Of a DNA stretch of 64,000 nt, positions 31,585 to 45,480 are shown piece by piece. Origin of the DNA: Lucinisca nassula (taxonomy: Eukaryota; Mollusca; Bivalvia; Lucinida; Lucinidae). The translations under genes and the position numbers were made by a program. Under the pieces are notes generated by a model, which saw only the letters and a list, made by a program, of their open reading frames with translations, searched no databases and was not told the origin of the DNA. The stretch spans positions 111,509,245 to 111,573,244 of the forward strand of contig OY757017.1 of the NCBI GenBank assembly GCA_963580285.1. Reading direction: 5' to 3'. Every line of letters starts with the position of its first letter. Within the stretch, counting starts at the first letter, position 1.

Positions 31585-32103
31585 TATTCTACATAATACA
31601 GGGCTTTCAAATTTAGTTCGCAACATCTGCGTTGTAATCGGTAACGAAGCTACGTGCGTTGTATCGAAATATCAATATTTTTCTTTGTCGCAAAAGATGT
31701 GACGAAAGTTGCATATTAGCTTTTCGATTTCATTATCGTTATTCATAATTTATCGGCCAGAAAAGCAGCCAAAAACGTGTAGTTATATAGGACGACCGGA
31801 CCAAAGTGAAAATATAGGTGAACCTGTGTTGAATGCCAAATTTCTTTTAGGGTCTATTTTTCTATATTCCGTTTTTCAAACGTTTTCTTGCAACAGACGA
31901 GGCCGCAAATTAATAAAATGGTCCGTAAGGCAGATGTTAGTATTGGGCAACGCTATACAACAGCTAGATTAACGTAAAAACGGTCTCTTACCTGCATTGA
32001 CGAACTTGCAGCCGCCATTTTTCATCGAAGCCTAGCGTCCGAAATACGAAGCCTATGTGACCGCTTCGCAGTCTGTACGTATGTATTGACTAGTGTGAAA
32101 TAG

Positions 32104-32319
32104 GCTTAACCCTTACCTTGCTGTTCACGACAACCCCTATCTTTGCAAACAGTGTAGATCCAGATCAGATGGCTTCTGAAGAAGCCATCTGATCTGGATC
32201 TACAATGTTTGGCATTCAGTTTATGAATTTGTAGCAATAAATTACATCAAGTAATTTGATTTGATGATAGACAGAAATGGGTGTGGCTTAAATGAATATT
32301 CAGCAAGATAAGGGATAAG
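32104..32319. mobile_element. Hairpin MITE (TTAACCCTT ends), copy 3
   Basis: Duplicate of 29919-30136 within the right copy. Confidence 0.8.
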
Positions 32320-32575
32320 CAAACAGTGCAGGCAGACCCAGACCAGACCTGATGATACAACAGCGTTTATTAAACAAGTAGTAAGTGTGATATTTGTGTG
32401 GTTCTAACGAGCATCCACAATCTATATCTTATTGAAATACATGCAACAAAGTATCCTTGCAAAGCCGTTATTATACAAAGAAAAGTGGGGTTTACAAGGC
32501 TTACAATCCTAATTTTGCTGAAAAAAAACTTACTAGTAGATTATGGGTACTCGTTAGAACCTCCTCATGGAGAAT

Positions 32576-32774
32576 CGCCTTGTGGGACGCTGTGGTACAG
32601 TGGTAAAGCATCAGATTTGAGATCGAGAGGTAGCTGGTTCGATTCCCGCGAGTGCCAAGAGCAAGACTTTATCTACAACTTAGTACTGGTTTCTGCCCAA
32701 GAATAGGAAGAAAAGAGGGTCACATGAAAGATTGGTACTTGTTTACTTAATGTGTTACCCTCTAAATAAAGCCG

Positions 32775-32836
<62 letters not shown>

Positions 32837-32844
32837 CATTATTC
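32576..32844 (+). mobile_element. tRNA-derived SINE with ATT tail, copy 2
   Basis: Counterpart of 30406-30652, B box GGTTCGATTCC, (ATT)n at 32777-32843. Confidence 0.75.
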
Positions 32845-33241
32845 CCACGCTTAAGTAGAGGGGATGTTGTAATCACCTCCGTCTGTCCGTTAGAAGCCTC
32901 CGTGGTGTAGTTGTTATGTTATTCGCCTTGTAAACCAGGGGTCGCAGGATCGATCCCGGGCTTTTCCAGACAATCGGATGAGTATTTAAACCGAGGTCCC
33001 GTCTCCGTATGGCCCCCGTCTGTCGGTCCGTCCGTCCGTTATGCTATCTCGTCCTAAACTATTACAGTATTACTATAGTTGGAATCCAACCAAATTTGGT
33101 GTGCTGGTTTCTTGCATGAGTAGGGTGTGCAAGAGCACATTTCTTTTGGGCCCTGAAGAGAGGTCAAAGGTCAAATCAAATTTCAATAAAATACAATAAA
33201 TAGGTCAATTATAAAGATGTTGATACCAAACTTTGCAGAGG

Positions 33242-33543
33242 TTTTGTTTGTTTGATTTGAGGTTTAACGTCCCCGTCAACACTGTAAAAGGTCATTTTGG
33301 AGACGTTGCTTCCAATTTTGTGGGACTTTTACCCGACATTGAGACGAAATGACATCTCAAGCCCTGTCGCCCAATGAGACCAATAAGGTTTACTAACATG
33401 GACGGTCCGCCTCGCACCGCTGTTCCTGGAGAGGCTTAGATCCTCTAAGCGGTTTACCAGTACTAGTGTGCGGGCCGGATTCAGCTCTGCGTGGAAGCAT
33501 CATGCAGCCCATATATTTCTTCAAGCCCCTATGGGCGGGGGCC
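33242..33543 (-). mobile_element. SINE-A, intact with target duplication
   Basis: 302 bp flanked by AACTTTGCAGAGG (33229-33241, 33544-33556). The left copy of the duplication (31072-31085) is the empty site. Confidence 0.95.
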
Positions 33544-33574
33544 AACTTTGCAGAGGTAATGAGTAATGAATATA

Positions 33575-36238
33575 CTAGAGGACCATTGGTCCTGAAGACG
33601 CTCACCTGACAGCCTTAGGTCTAAAGGGCTAAGGGACATGCACCCAAGGTCCCTCTAGACCTCTTATGATCTAAGATCCATGTCACCAAACGTGTTTTAA
33701 TGTTCTGTTTTTGTCCTCTGATAATGATATTTCGGAGATTCGTTATAGTAAACAAAGACAAGGATTGATGATTTCTTTAGCAAAAGTTGCTTATAAATTT
33801 CTTGAAACATGTGCCACAAAAATTTTGAAAATCGGTTCACTATTTAAACTAGAAATGTGTCCAGACGACACAGATGCCCCCGCCAAGGGCCCCGCCTCAC
33901 CCCGAAAATCCATGTTGCAACAAAATTTTCTAAGTGTGTGACCTTGTCATTAGGAACTTTTGTAAGAAGTTATATTGAAATTGGTGAAAAAATGTAAGCG
34001 CTAGAGCAATGAGAAAGCTTTTCTAAAAATAGCCACAGTGACCTTGACCTTGAAAGTCAAACTCGCTCGAGGTATTGTCATAAGGAACATTTGTGTGAAG
34101 TTATATTGAAATCAGTGAAGAAGTGTAGTCGCTAGAGCGATGACAAAGTTTTTAAAAAAATAGCCACAGTGACCTTGACCTTGAAAGTCGAATTTGCTCG
34201 AGATATTGTCATAAGGAACATTTGTGTGAAGTTATATTGAAATCGATGAAGAAATGTAAGCGCTAGAGCGATGACAAAGTTTTTCTAAAAATAGCCAGTG
34301 ACCTTGACCTTGAAAGTGGAACTTGCTAGAGATATTGTCCTAAGGAACATTTGTGTGAAGTAATGTTGAAATTGGTGAAAAAATGTATGCGCTAGAGCAA
34401 TGACTAAGTTTTTCTAAAAATAGCCACAGTGACCTTGACCTTGAAAGTCAAACTCGTTCGAGGTATTGTCATAAGGAACATTTGTGTGAAGTTATTTTGA
34501 AACCAGTGATGAAATGCAGGCGCTAGAGCGATGACAAAGTTTTTCTAAAAATAGCCACAGTGACCTTGACCTTGAAAGGCGAAATGGCTCGAGATATTGT
34601 CATAAGGAACATTTGTGTTAAGCTATATGGAAATCGGTGAATAAATGTAAGCGCTAGAGCGATGGCAAAGTTTTTCTAAAAATAGCCACAGTGACCTTGA
34701 CCTTGAGGCCATGACCTTGAAAGTTGAAATTGCTCGAGCTATTTTTATAAGGAACATTTGTGTGAAGTTATAGTGAAATTGGTGAAGAAATGTAGTCGCT
34801 AGAGCGATGACATGGTTTTTCTAAAAATAGCCACAGTGACCTTGACCTTGAAAGACGAACTCGTATGAGATATTGTCATAAGGAACATTTGTGTGAAGCT
34901 ATATTGAAATCAGTGAAGAAATGTAGGCACTAGAGCGATGACAAAGTTTTTCTAAGAATAGCCACAGTGACCTTGACCTTGAGGCCATGATCTTGAAAGT
35001 CAAACTCACTCGAGATAATTTTATAAAGAACATTTGTGTGAAGTTATATTGAAATTGGTGAAGAAATGTAGGCGCTAGAGCGATGACAAAGTTTTTCTAA
35101 AAATAGCCACAGTGACCTTGACCTTGAGGTCATGACCTTGAACGTCAAACTAGCTCGAGATATTGTCATAAGGAAAATTTGTGTGAAGTTATACTGAAAT
35201 CAGTGAAGAAATAAAGATGCTAGAGATATGTTGTGCGAGGGGATAATTAAAAAATTTTAAGTCTGTGACCTTGACCTTGAGCGCATGGGCATGGGTGGGG
35301 GTATCGCTGAATAAAATGGACAGGTATCTAACATCATAGCAAATATCAACTCAATCCATCGCACAATTTGGAAAATATCAACTCTTAAAATATCTAATTA
35401 AAAAATTTCTAAGTCTGTGACCTTGACCTTGAAGCCATAGGCATGAGTGGGGGTATTGCCAAATAAACATTTGGACCTGTATCTATCATCATAGCATACA
35501 TAAGCCAAATCCATAATATAGTTTGGAAAATTTGAGCTCTTCAAAATCTTTCACATTAAAATTGTCTAAGTCTGTGACCTTGACCTTGAGGTCATAGGCA
35601 TGGGTGGGGGTATTGCTGAATAAAACATTGTACCTATATCTATCATCATATGAACCAAAGCCATCATAAAAGTTCAGGTTCTACCAGGTACAAATACCTT
35701 AACTGGAGTCTTTTACATGGAAAGTTTCTAAGTCCATGACCTTGACCTTGAGGCCATGGGCATGGGTGGGGGTATCGCTGAATAAAACTTAAGACCTATA
35801 TCTATAATCATACCAAATATGAACCAATTCCATCAAATGGTTTGGAAAATATGAGTTCTAAAATATTCAAGTCAACCTGTTACAAAAACCTTAACCTGAG
35901 TCTTTAACATTGAAAATTTCTAAGTCTGTGACCTTGACCTTGAGGTCACAGGCATGGGTGGGGGTATTGCTTAATAAAACTTTGGACCTATATCTATCAT
36001 CATACCAAAGTTCCATCAAATGGTTAGGAAAATATGAGTTCTAAAAGTTCAGGCTCTACCTGTTACAAAAACTTTAACCTGAGGTTACAGGATCACGTAC
36101 GTACGTACGTACGTACGTACGTACGTACGTACACACACACGTACAGACGGACGTACACATGTACGCACGTACGCACGTACGGAAAACCGAAAAACTATAG
36201 TCCCCCCCTTGCATCATATGATGCGGGGGCATAAAAAT
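33575..36238 (+). mobile_element. Tandem-cassette element 4, rich in TGACCTTGACCTTGA
   Basis: Starts at a GGACCATTGGTCC palindrome (33582-33594). About nine units of roughly 125-145 bp follow (33960-35220; 'gcgctagagcgatgacaaag', 'cataaggaacatttgtgtga'), then about five of 155-165 bp (35230-36080; 'ggcatgggtgggggtatt'). It ends with an ACGT microsatellite (36096-36180) and a 'gcatcatatgatgcggggg' hairpin (36211-36231). I count 14 copies of TGACCTTGACCTTGA between 34049 and 35945. No coding frames. Confidence 0.65.
36094..36180. repeat. (ACGT)n microsatellite
   Basis: About nine ACGT units followed by CA and degenerate CGTA/GTAC repeats. Confidence 0.95.
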
Positions 36239-36984
36239 TATGACCAAAATAAGATTTGAATAGAGATTTTACATTGAAAGGGGAGATAATCCATGATCAT
36301 AAAGTTTTGATTCTGGAATCTTTTTGGCCTCGATTTAAATGTTTTGAACTTCATGATGTGTTTTGCATCATTTATGATTATTTCAGTTATTTAGTAACAG
36401 TGTATGAAGAAATTGAAAGTTTGCGGGGAAATATTTACCTCCCTTGCTAGCAATTTAACAAAGGAAATTTCCCTATTCAAATGTGTTTTTGGTTATAAAA
36501 TCCTTATTTGTCAACAGATTTTCTAAATTATTGCAACGCTAGTTGTTTTAAACCTTGTTCTTTATCCTGACGTAATTTTTATTGAGTTTTTTTCTGAAAA
36601 CCCATTATCAAAAGAGAAAATGTCCACATTAGTATATAGAGAAAGAATATATATGGTTAATGGGTGGGGAAATATTACGCATTTTATTAAATGATGTGGG
36701 TAGGGCATGCCCCCAGGGGCCCAAATTAAGGTCCATGTCACTAAATGCATCTGGCTGTATGACCAAGTGGTCCTTAATCACATTCCTGACTCTTGAAGAT
36801 CAGTTGGAAAACTTTTGAGTTTGAATTTTCAGTTATATTTAGCCAAGATAAAGCCTTAGATGAGCTAAAAGGTCAGGAACAAGAAAATATATGGTTAATG
36901 GGTGGAGAGCTTAACCATTTCTAAAGGGACAAGAAAATATATGATTTAGTGGTGGAATATTGAACGGTTTGTTAGATATAATGC
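36239..36984. other. No recognised gene
   Basis: A+T-rich, with two short dispersed fragments ('atatatggttaatgggtgg' at 36649 and 36888). Nothing coding seen. Confidence 0.4.
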
Positions 36985-37872
36985 ATTTTCACTTTTTCCC
37001 ATACAAATGCATATGTGACTAAATTTTACCCTGGCATAAAATAGGTTAAGGTCATCCGAGGGTCACCATTTTAAGAATTTATGATGGGCCTGCGTCCCAG
37101 ATGCTACATACCAAGTTTCATGAAAATCCGTCCAGTAGTTTCAGAGAAGAAGATTTTTGAAGGGTTTTAACCATATATGGGCATGGCGGCCATCTTGGTT
37201 ATGTGACCCAACATCATCAACTTAATTTACATGTCCTTCTCCCATAAAGCTTGCATATGAAATTTGGTCAAAATTGACCAAGTAGTTTCCCTGAAAAATA
37301 AGTTTAAAGTTTGACATATTAAAAAACTTGACCCAAGGTCACGGAATGACCTTGACCTATAAATCTCATATATACTTATTAACTCATTTAGCTGATGTCA
37401 TCTACCAACTTTCAGGCCAAAGGCTGCAACAGTTTTCGAAAAATCCACCGTTTTCACTTTTTGCCATTCAAAAGCCTATATTACCAAATTTGACCTTGGC
37501 ATAAAATAGGTCAAGGTCATCCAAGGGCCATTATTTGAAGAAACTATGATAGGCCCGAGTACCCAAGGCCACATACCAAGTTTGGTGAAAATCGGACCAG
37601 CGGTTCCGGAGAAGAAGATTTTTGAAGGGTTTTTACCATATATGGGCATGGCGGCCATCTTGGTCATGTGACCTGGACCCCGCGAACAAACTTTCGTTCC
37701 CCCATCCCACTGAGGCCCCACATGAAATTTGGCTTCAGTCTGCCCAGCGGTTCCAGAGGAGAGGATGTTTGAAAATGTTGACATACATACATACATACAT
37801 ACATACATACATACATACATACATACATACATACATACATACATACATACATACATACATACATACATACAT

Positions 37873-37933
<61 letters not shown>

Positions 37934-38056
37934 TACATACATACATACATACATACATACATACATACATACATACATACATACATACATACATACATAC
38001 AGACAGCATGACCACCCTATAAGCTCACCAATGAGCCTACGGCTCAGGTGAGCTAA
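36985..38056 (+). mobile_element. Tandem-cassette element 5 with GGCGGCCATCTTGG
   Basis: Two units of about 455 bp (36985-37200, 37440-37680 share 'gagaagaagatttttgaagg', 'ccatatatgggcatggcggc' and 'catcttggt'), then a 225-bp compound microsatellite and a terminal hairpin 'gctcaccaatgagcctacgg' + 'ctcaggtgagct' (38026-38055). The GGCGGCCATCTTGG words resemble YY1-type sites. The 97-181-codon Y/V/C/M-rich and H/T/Y/I-rich frames are microsatellite translations. Confidence 0.65.
37782..38004. repeat. (ACAT)n(AC)n(ACAT)n compound microsatellite
   Basis: Roughly 26 ACAT units, 20 AC units, then 19 ACAT units without interruption. Confidence 0.98.
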
Positions 38057-38560
38057 TAAAACAGATTGAACGGGATTTTGGCTGGACTTGGGAAGTTTTT
38101 CGGAACATAGTAATGTGGCATATGAAATCGAAGGGGGATGATTAGTAGAATACAACACAGGTAAAAGTTTGACTCTGGGGTCAGATTGGGCGCTGGGAGG
38201 GGGTGTCAAAAAGTCAAATGTAAATAAAAGTCAATAACAAAGTCAATTTTATAGGCTTTGATGTCAAACTTTGCAGAAGTAATGTGTGTGTGTGTTCAGT
38301 TTTACGTCTCACCAACAGCTAAGGTCACACGGAGACGGAACCTCGGTTTAAAGACTCATCCGAAAGTCTGGAGAAGCCCGGTATAGAAGTAATGAGAAAT
38401 GAAATATGCAAAACATATTGAACGGGATTTAGGCTGTGACCCCTGGGTCATGCCCCAGGGGGACGTGTACATTTGAATATGATGTTATTTGGCACTTAGC
38501 CCCTGTGGAGAAAGCATTGGGGTTTGCGATCGCGTGCCTTCGATCGCATTATTAATATTA
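38057..38560 (+). repeat. Partial copy of the 30653-31480 element
   Basis: Shares 'gattgaacgggattttggct', 'gtatagaagtaatgagaaat' and the end 'gagaaagcattggggtttgc'. A truncated tRNA-like segment in minus sense lies at 38310-38385. Confidence 0.6.
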
Positions 38561-40545
<1,985 letters not shown>

Positions 40546-40547
40546 TT

Positions 40548-40592
<45 letters not shown>
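40546..40592. repeat. (TTTA)n microsatellite
   Basis: About 11 units, followed by the same flank as at 31516-31560. Confidence 0.95.
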
Positions 40593-40593
<1 letters not shown>

Positions 40594-41289
40594 TCTATGC
40601 TTTCAGCGGAAGTCGAAAAACTATCACATGTACAAACAGTTTTGGAATTATGAAAGAATGCACTATGTCACGTGGGTATGTTATCCTAAAACAAACATTA
40701 CCTCCGCCGAATGCATCAAAAAAAAGACGGAGGGCCCTTGAGCCATGCTATTGACACCAGTTTACTCTCATCCATAGCCTCAAATATTGACTTTACACCT
40801 CACCGTTTTCCACAGGTGTTTAAGTAAACAGTCGGACGCACAGACACAAACGGCGATCATAACAGCTGGGCCGCGTCAAGGAAAAATAAGTCTTATGATA
40901 AGTTTTTCTGCAAAGACTTTAATAAGCCTGCATACCCACATCTTCTGAATACAGTCGCTCAAGTCTGTCTGAAGATGTTGTGGGTCAAAAGGGCATGCGT
41001 ATAGCGCACAACGCTGGGTTTGATCAGATTGCACGCCTTGGAGTCTTCGCTCGGCGCTGATGTTTGTAGACATCCGTTTTCGTGTGCCGTGGCGCAGTTG
41101 ATGTCAGATGAGGATTAATATAATTTAATCTTAATAAATGATCATTAATCCAATTATTTGTTCGTCCTCAGGCTCCTACAGGGGGTCAAATTCCAAAATG
41201 TTGCTGTTGTATCGAACCTGTGAAGTGGCGTAGCGGTGATATAGTCGCATGATACATGTATGTCCAAAGTGAAATAATCTACATGCTTA
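40593..41289. other. No recognised feature
   Basis: Frames here are short and show no domain I recognise. Confidence 0.35.
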
Positions 41290-41639
41290 CATGTCTCGAG
41301 CACCTTTGGGACCATGAAAATTTGTTCGAAACAGGGACAGTTCGAGTTACTGAGGGTTATTCGTAGAGGCATGGTGCTTATGCTGTTTTCTTCCTGATTC
41401 GTGCCCGTTAGATGTTTAGCATACGAGCTGCACACTGTAAACAAACTGTAATTATTTCACAAATAATCAGAATTTACTTCAAATCATTAATTTTAATTAG
41501 AAAATCAAAAAGACAACAAAGCATGACAGTTTCTGGCCAAGTGAGGCAGATGCGCACATGTACTTTTCACGCGCTCTTCAAAGGCACGAATTCAACAAGA
41601 AGGCACGAACCAAGAAGAAAGAGGCATATATAAAATAAG

Positions 41640-41705
41640 GGTATGCTGAGTGTACTCATTAGAATCGCCTCATCGAGATGATTTTACTGAGTATACCCAA
41701 CAAAC
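41640..41705. repeat. Palindromic MITE core
   Basis: 'ctcattagaatcgcctcatc' with its near-complement to 41700, between 'gtatgctgagtg' and 'gagtatacccaac'. Confidence 0.65.
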
Positions 41706-41751
41706 CTTTTCATAATTAAATATCGTAACTATATCTTATCAGGCCCTACGG

Positions 41752-41997
41752 GGACGGGCCTCCGTGGCCTAGTGGTTAAGAGCGCTGACTCTTGATCATT
41801 AGGTCTCTCACCGCTGTGGTTCGAGCCTCGCTCGGGTCATATGTGAGACGCCAAGTTCTGCAACGGAAGGTCAGGTGGTTTTTCTCCGGGTACTCAGGTT
41901 TTCGCCCACCTTTGATTAACGATCGGCTCGATATGAGTGAAATAATCTTGAAAGGGCCGTAAAACCAAAACCAAAAAAAAAAAAAAAAAATAAATAA
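41752..41997 (+). mobile_element. tRNA-derived SINE (CCTCCGTGGCCTAG type), copy 2
   Basis: Same family as 23861-24098, with an A-rich tail (41967-41997) and a 14-bp duplication ATCAGGCCCTACGG (41738-41751, 41998-42011). Confidence 0.92.
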
Positions 41998-42189
41998 ATC
42001 AGGCCCTACGGAAAGAATTTCATAAGGACTTCATAAGGAATCAGTCATGGAAAGTGAGCCATCGGTGTTCGAGCCATCGAATTTTCACTGTACGTATATG
42101 CGGAGACTGTTGTGTCCGGAGAACTCTCGACAAATCTCGATAGTCCTCGACTCACTGATATGTATATCATGTTTTATAATATTAACTCT

Positions 42190-42460
42190 GGGGCTTGACG
42201 AAATAGATGGGCTGCACGATGCTTCCACGCAGAGCTGAAACCGACCCGCACACGAGCACTGGTTTACCGCTTAGAGGATCTAAGCCGGTCCAGGCAAAGC
42301 GGTGCAAGTCGGACCGTCCATGGTTTCATTGGGCGACAGGGCTTGAGATGTCATTTCATCGCAATGTCGGGTAAAAGTCCCACAAAATTGGAAGCCGCGT
42401 CTCCAAAATGACCTTTACAGTGTTGACGGGGACGTTAAACCTCAAATCAAACAACAAAAC
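42190..42460 (+). mobile_element. SINE-A, plus sense, with target duplication
   Basis: Slightly 5'-truncated (starts 'ggggcttgacgaaatag'). Tail GACGTTAAACCTCAAATCAA followed by acaacaaaac. The duplication AATATTAACTCT (42178-42189, 42461-42472) flanks it. Confidence 0.92.
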
Positions 42461-42652
42461 AATATTAACTCTCATGTTGTTATCTTAGTATTAAACAAAT
42501 AAACTTGAGAATAAATTTGATACGTGGTCTAACAATTCGGATCTTCATTTTCCACGATTCACCACAGTGTTGTTACTAGGGTGGGCTGAAAAATATTACT
42601 AATTTTCATGACTGCAAAATATACATAAATTGCCCGCTAACATGTATGTATG
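42461..42652. other. No recognised feature
   Basis: Short A+T-rich spacer. Confidence 0.4.
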
Positions 42653-42700
42653 TCTTTTTTTTTTTTGGGGGGGGGGGGGGGTGGGGTGGTGGTGGTGGTG
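42653..42700. repeat. T/G homopolymers and GGT repeat
   Basis: T13 followed by a G run of about 18 and GGT/GGTG repeats. Confidence 0.95.
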
Positions 42701-42904
42701 TGGCATCTGATCAGTGCCTCACTGATTGCTTACAGTTCGTGAATTCAACGGTTAAAAATCATGTACAAAGGCATGGAAATAGTCAAAACCCAGGTTCAGA
42801 TCCTTTTTGCCAGCCTACACTCATGGCCAATCGACCCACCAGTGCTGTCAGCACTTTGATTAGATTACAGGTTTACAGGACAGCCATTATCTCACATGGG
42901 TGTG

Positions 42905-43098
42905 CTGCTGATAATAATAATAATATTATGTGGCCCTCTTTTTTGTCCTTCCTGTTCCTTGGTAGTTACCAGTACTGAGCACAATGTGGAAAAAGCCTCT
43001 TGCTCTAGGAAACAACTTGGCGCTGGCAGGGATCGATCCGGATACCTCTCGGATCTCAAATCCGATGCTTTACCACTGCACCACAGCGCTCCACTAGA
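42905..43098 (-). mobile_element. tRNA-derived SINE with ATT tail, minus sense
   Basis: Minus-strand head 'gcgctgtggtgcagtggtaa', B box GGATCGATCC, and the ATT tail at 42910-42926. Same family as 30406-30652 but diverged. Confidence 0.7.
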
Positions 43099-43104
43099 TA
43101 TAGT

Positions 43105-43398
43105 GTTTGTTTGCTTTGTTTATGTGAATTGGTGTTTTACGTCCTCGTTAACACTATTAAGGTCATTTTGGAGACATCGCTTCCAATTTTGTAGGACTTC
43201 TATCCGACATTGTGATGAAATGACATCTTAAGCCCTGCCGCCAAAACAAGCCAGTAAGGACGTTTCATCTCGCTCCACTTTGCCTGGGCAAGATTAGACC
43301 TTGTAAACGGTTTACCAGTACTCATGTGCGGTCCGTTTCAGCTCTGCATGGTAGCGCCATGCAGACCAATCTATTTCTCCAAGCCCCGGTGGCTGGGG
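43105..43398 (-). mobile_element. SINE-A copy, diverged
   Basis: Tail at 43105-43150 ('ttttacgtcctcgttaacac'), head near 43385-43398 ('aagccccggtggctgggg'). Confidence 0.75.
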
Positions 43399-43452
43399 AT
43401 GGTGGTGGTGGTGGTGGTGGTGATGATGGGGGGGGGGGGTGGGGGGGGGTAG
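43399..43452. repeat. GGT and poly-G tract
   Basis: Seven GGT units, then G-rich sequence directly at the SINE head. Confidence 0.95.
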
Positions 43453-43529
43453 TGTAGGAACCATTACGATACCACATCCGGATGTGTGTGACATAGTGCA
43501 TTCTTTTATATCTCCAAAATGGTGACATT

Positions 43530-43740
43530 TCTGATGAAAACTTGAGATTTTTTCTTATTACATGTATATTTATACTCCAAACATAGGTTGTGGGTGCTCG
43601 TTAGAACTGCCTTATTGAGGCGGTTCTAACGAGTACCCACAACCTATGTCTTGGAACAGAAATAAAAAAAAATGTTAACCCCTGTAAACCCAGTGGGTGT
43701 AGAGGGGTATTCATTTCAAGGACTTGTGAATGTTAAATCG
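43530..43740. mobile_element. Palindromic MITE
   Basis: Hairpin 'cgttagaactgccttattga' with complement to 43633, bracketed by 'ccaaacataggttgtggg' and 'cccacaacctatgtcttgg'. Confidence 0.75.
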
Positions 43741-43834
43741 GTTGCAAATGCGCTAATGGCTGTCTCTGAGCTGGGAAAAAAGTCATGAACGGACAATAAG
43801 CTGTTTCATTTAACGTATAATTTCTGCGCTTTCA

Positions 43835-43905
43835 GCAAGCAGTGTAAACCCTGATCAGACGCTCTTACTGCGGCGTGTGACTGATCATGCTTTCTGCGGC
43901 GTGTG
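43835..43905. repeat. Decayed GATCAGACGC hairpin
   Basis: 'cagtgtaaaccctgatcaga' and 'gcggcgtgtg' repeats; family as at 46195-46260, 51520-51575 and 62365-62445. Confidence 0.5.
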
Positions 43906-44016
43906 GTCTGGGTCCAAACAGTTTGCCAAATCCAGTTCAAATAGATTCTTAATACCACTCAGACATTACAAAAATAAGAACCGTTATCTGGATTTCGTAC
44001 AAGACCTTAATGTCGC

Positions 44017-44275
44017 CCCATCCCCGCCCGTCGGGGCTTGGAGAAATAGACTGGGTGGCATGGTGCTTCCATGCATAGCTGAAACTGACCATACACGAGT
44101 ACTGGTAAACCGCTTAGAAGGTGTAAGCCTGTCCACGCAAAGCGGTGTGAGTCAGATTGTCCAATGCATATAAGCCCTCTGGCTTCATTGGGCGGCAGGG
44201 CTTGAGATGTCATTCCATCTCCATGTCGGGTAAAACTCCCACACCTAAATAATGTTGACGAACAAACAAACAAAA
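44017..44275 (+). mobile_element. SINE-A, plus sense
   Basis: Head 'ccccgcccgtcggggcttgg', tail with aacaaacaaacaaaac; the GACGTTAAACC part is deleted. Confidence 0.75.
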
Positions 44276-44369
44276 CATGTGCTTTATGTAACTTATATTT
44301 ATACATGTATGTCCATTTTTCCAAAGTGAGAGACAGAAATACAAACATAAATTTTACTATACATGTAAA

Positions 44370-44480
44370 GTAAACTTCCTGTATCAAGACCACCTTTGGG
44401 ACTGTTCAAAAGTGGTCTTTAAGACCACTTTTGAACAGTCCCAACGGTGGTCCCTGACCAGAGGACACTACAGGCAGTAA
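44370..44480. mobile_element. GTGGTCTT hairpin MITE
   Basis: 'ggactgttcaaaagtggtct' pairs with 'agaccacttttgaacagtcc' (44400-44442), a perfect palindrome, with 'aagaccacctttgg' outside. Confidence 0.7.
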
Positions 44481-45160
44481 ACACAAAGACAAATTAAGTA
44501 CGGCCTACTAAATAAGCTTTTTAAACCAGAATTAGTCTTAATTTTAGGTGGGCTTAATAGCGGAATTTCACTGTATACGTCCACTAATGTGCTAAAATTC
44601 AAAGAATTATTGAACTGCGAAAATGAAACCCAACCTTTGTATTTTTTGAAAAACAAAAAAAAAAAATATTAATAGAGTTCAGTGATCTTATGCTTTTCCA
44701 ACACATTTAGCTAATTGTAATGATGACGATAAAGATGATAATAATAACTTTCCACTCATATGTCATATGCATGACCTGAGTTTAATTTAATAAAGACTAT
44801 TATGTTATGTTATGTTTTGTTAGATAGTCACGTGGAGAGCTGCAACGTAAAGCTACTACGCTTATTCGGGTCAACTGTCAATCGACCCCAAAATTATAAA
44901 ATTGCAGTGAAAGCTACGCTATATGTAAAAACAACTCCATAAAAATAACACAACAACAGCAAAAAAAAAAAAAAAAAAAAGTCACGTCAAAATGTGACAA
45001 TCGACTACAAATTATAAATGTGAAAACTCACCTGTGACAAATGTTTACACCTTGGTGTTACAAAGGTGAACAGTCCCAGACTTAAACCTTTTCTACGATC
45101 ATTCTCTCCCTTCCGCTGATTTAAGAAGGGCAGTTGTTAGTTTCTGGCGTAAGAATGTGC
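44481..45160. other. No recognised gene
   Basis: A+T-rich with an A-run at 44962-44981 and repeat words shared with 38560-40545. Confidence 0.4.
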
Positions 45161-45290
45161 ACTGTACTGGTTAACCGCTTACGTATAAGCCTGCACAGGA
45201 AAGGTGTGGATAGGTTAACTGAACAGCTGAAAAATGACCGAAAATATTGTTGACTGTACCGTTAAACTCCAATACAAATTTATAAAACCA
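45161..45290 (+). mobile_element. SINE-A, strongly decayed
   Basis: 'ctggttaaccgcttacgtat', 'tgttgactgtaccgttaaac' in the right order. Confidence 0.45.
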
Positions 45291-45325
45291 GAGTTACCGC
45301 CAGTCTCCATATTACCTTAGATGGT

Positions 45326-45328
<3 letters not shown>

Positions 45329-45366
<38 letters not shown>

Positions 45367-45480
45367 TTTTATGCTGTTGCTAAAACCATACCAACTGCAT
45401 GTACATATACTTCATTTTTTCGTGTTTGTTTTTTTTTTGTTGTTGTTGTTGTTGTTGTTTTTTGTTTTTTTATGTATTGT
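45329..45480. repeat. (AC)n, T-rich and (TTG)n tracts
   Basis: AC repeats 45330-45364; TTG repeats 45438-45460. Confidence 0.95.

Larger units (their letters stand above)
31585..33600. repeat. Direct duplication, right copy
   Basis: Homologue of 29395-31480 with the same order of nested elements. It alone carries the SINE-A at 33242-33543, so that insertion postdates the duplication. Confidence 0.75.
41290..42095. mobile_element. Pogo-like MITE, second copy, with nested insertions
   Basis: Left part 'gagcacctttgggaccatga' and right end 'ggtgttcgagccatcgaatt' + 'ttcactgta' match 5996-6345. It is split by a palindromic MITE core (41640-41705) and a tRNA SINE (41752-41997). Confidence 0.6.

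Noticed and set aside
33960..36080. CRISPR-like array
   Set aside because: Units are homologous throughout with no unique spacers, in eukaryotic repeat DNA.
37476..38209. Frames of 97-181 codons rich in YVCM or HTYI on both strands
   Set aside because: They are translations of the ACAT/AC microsatellite.
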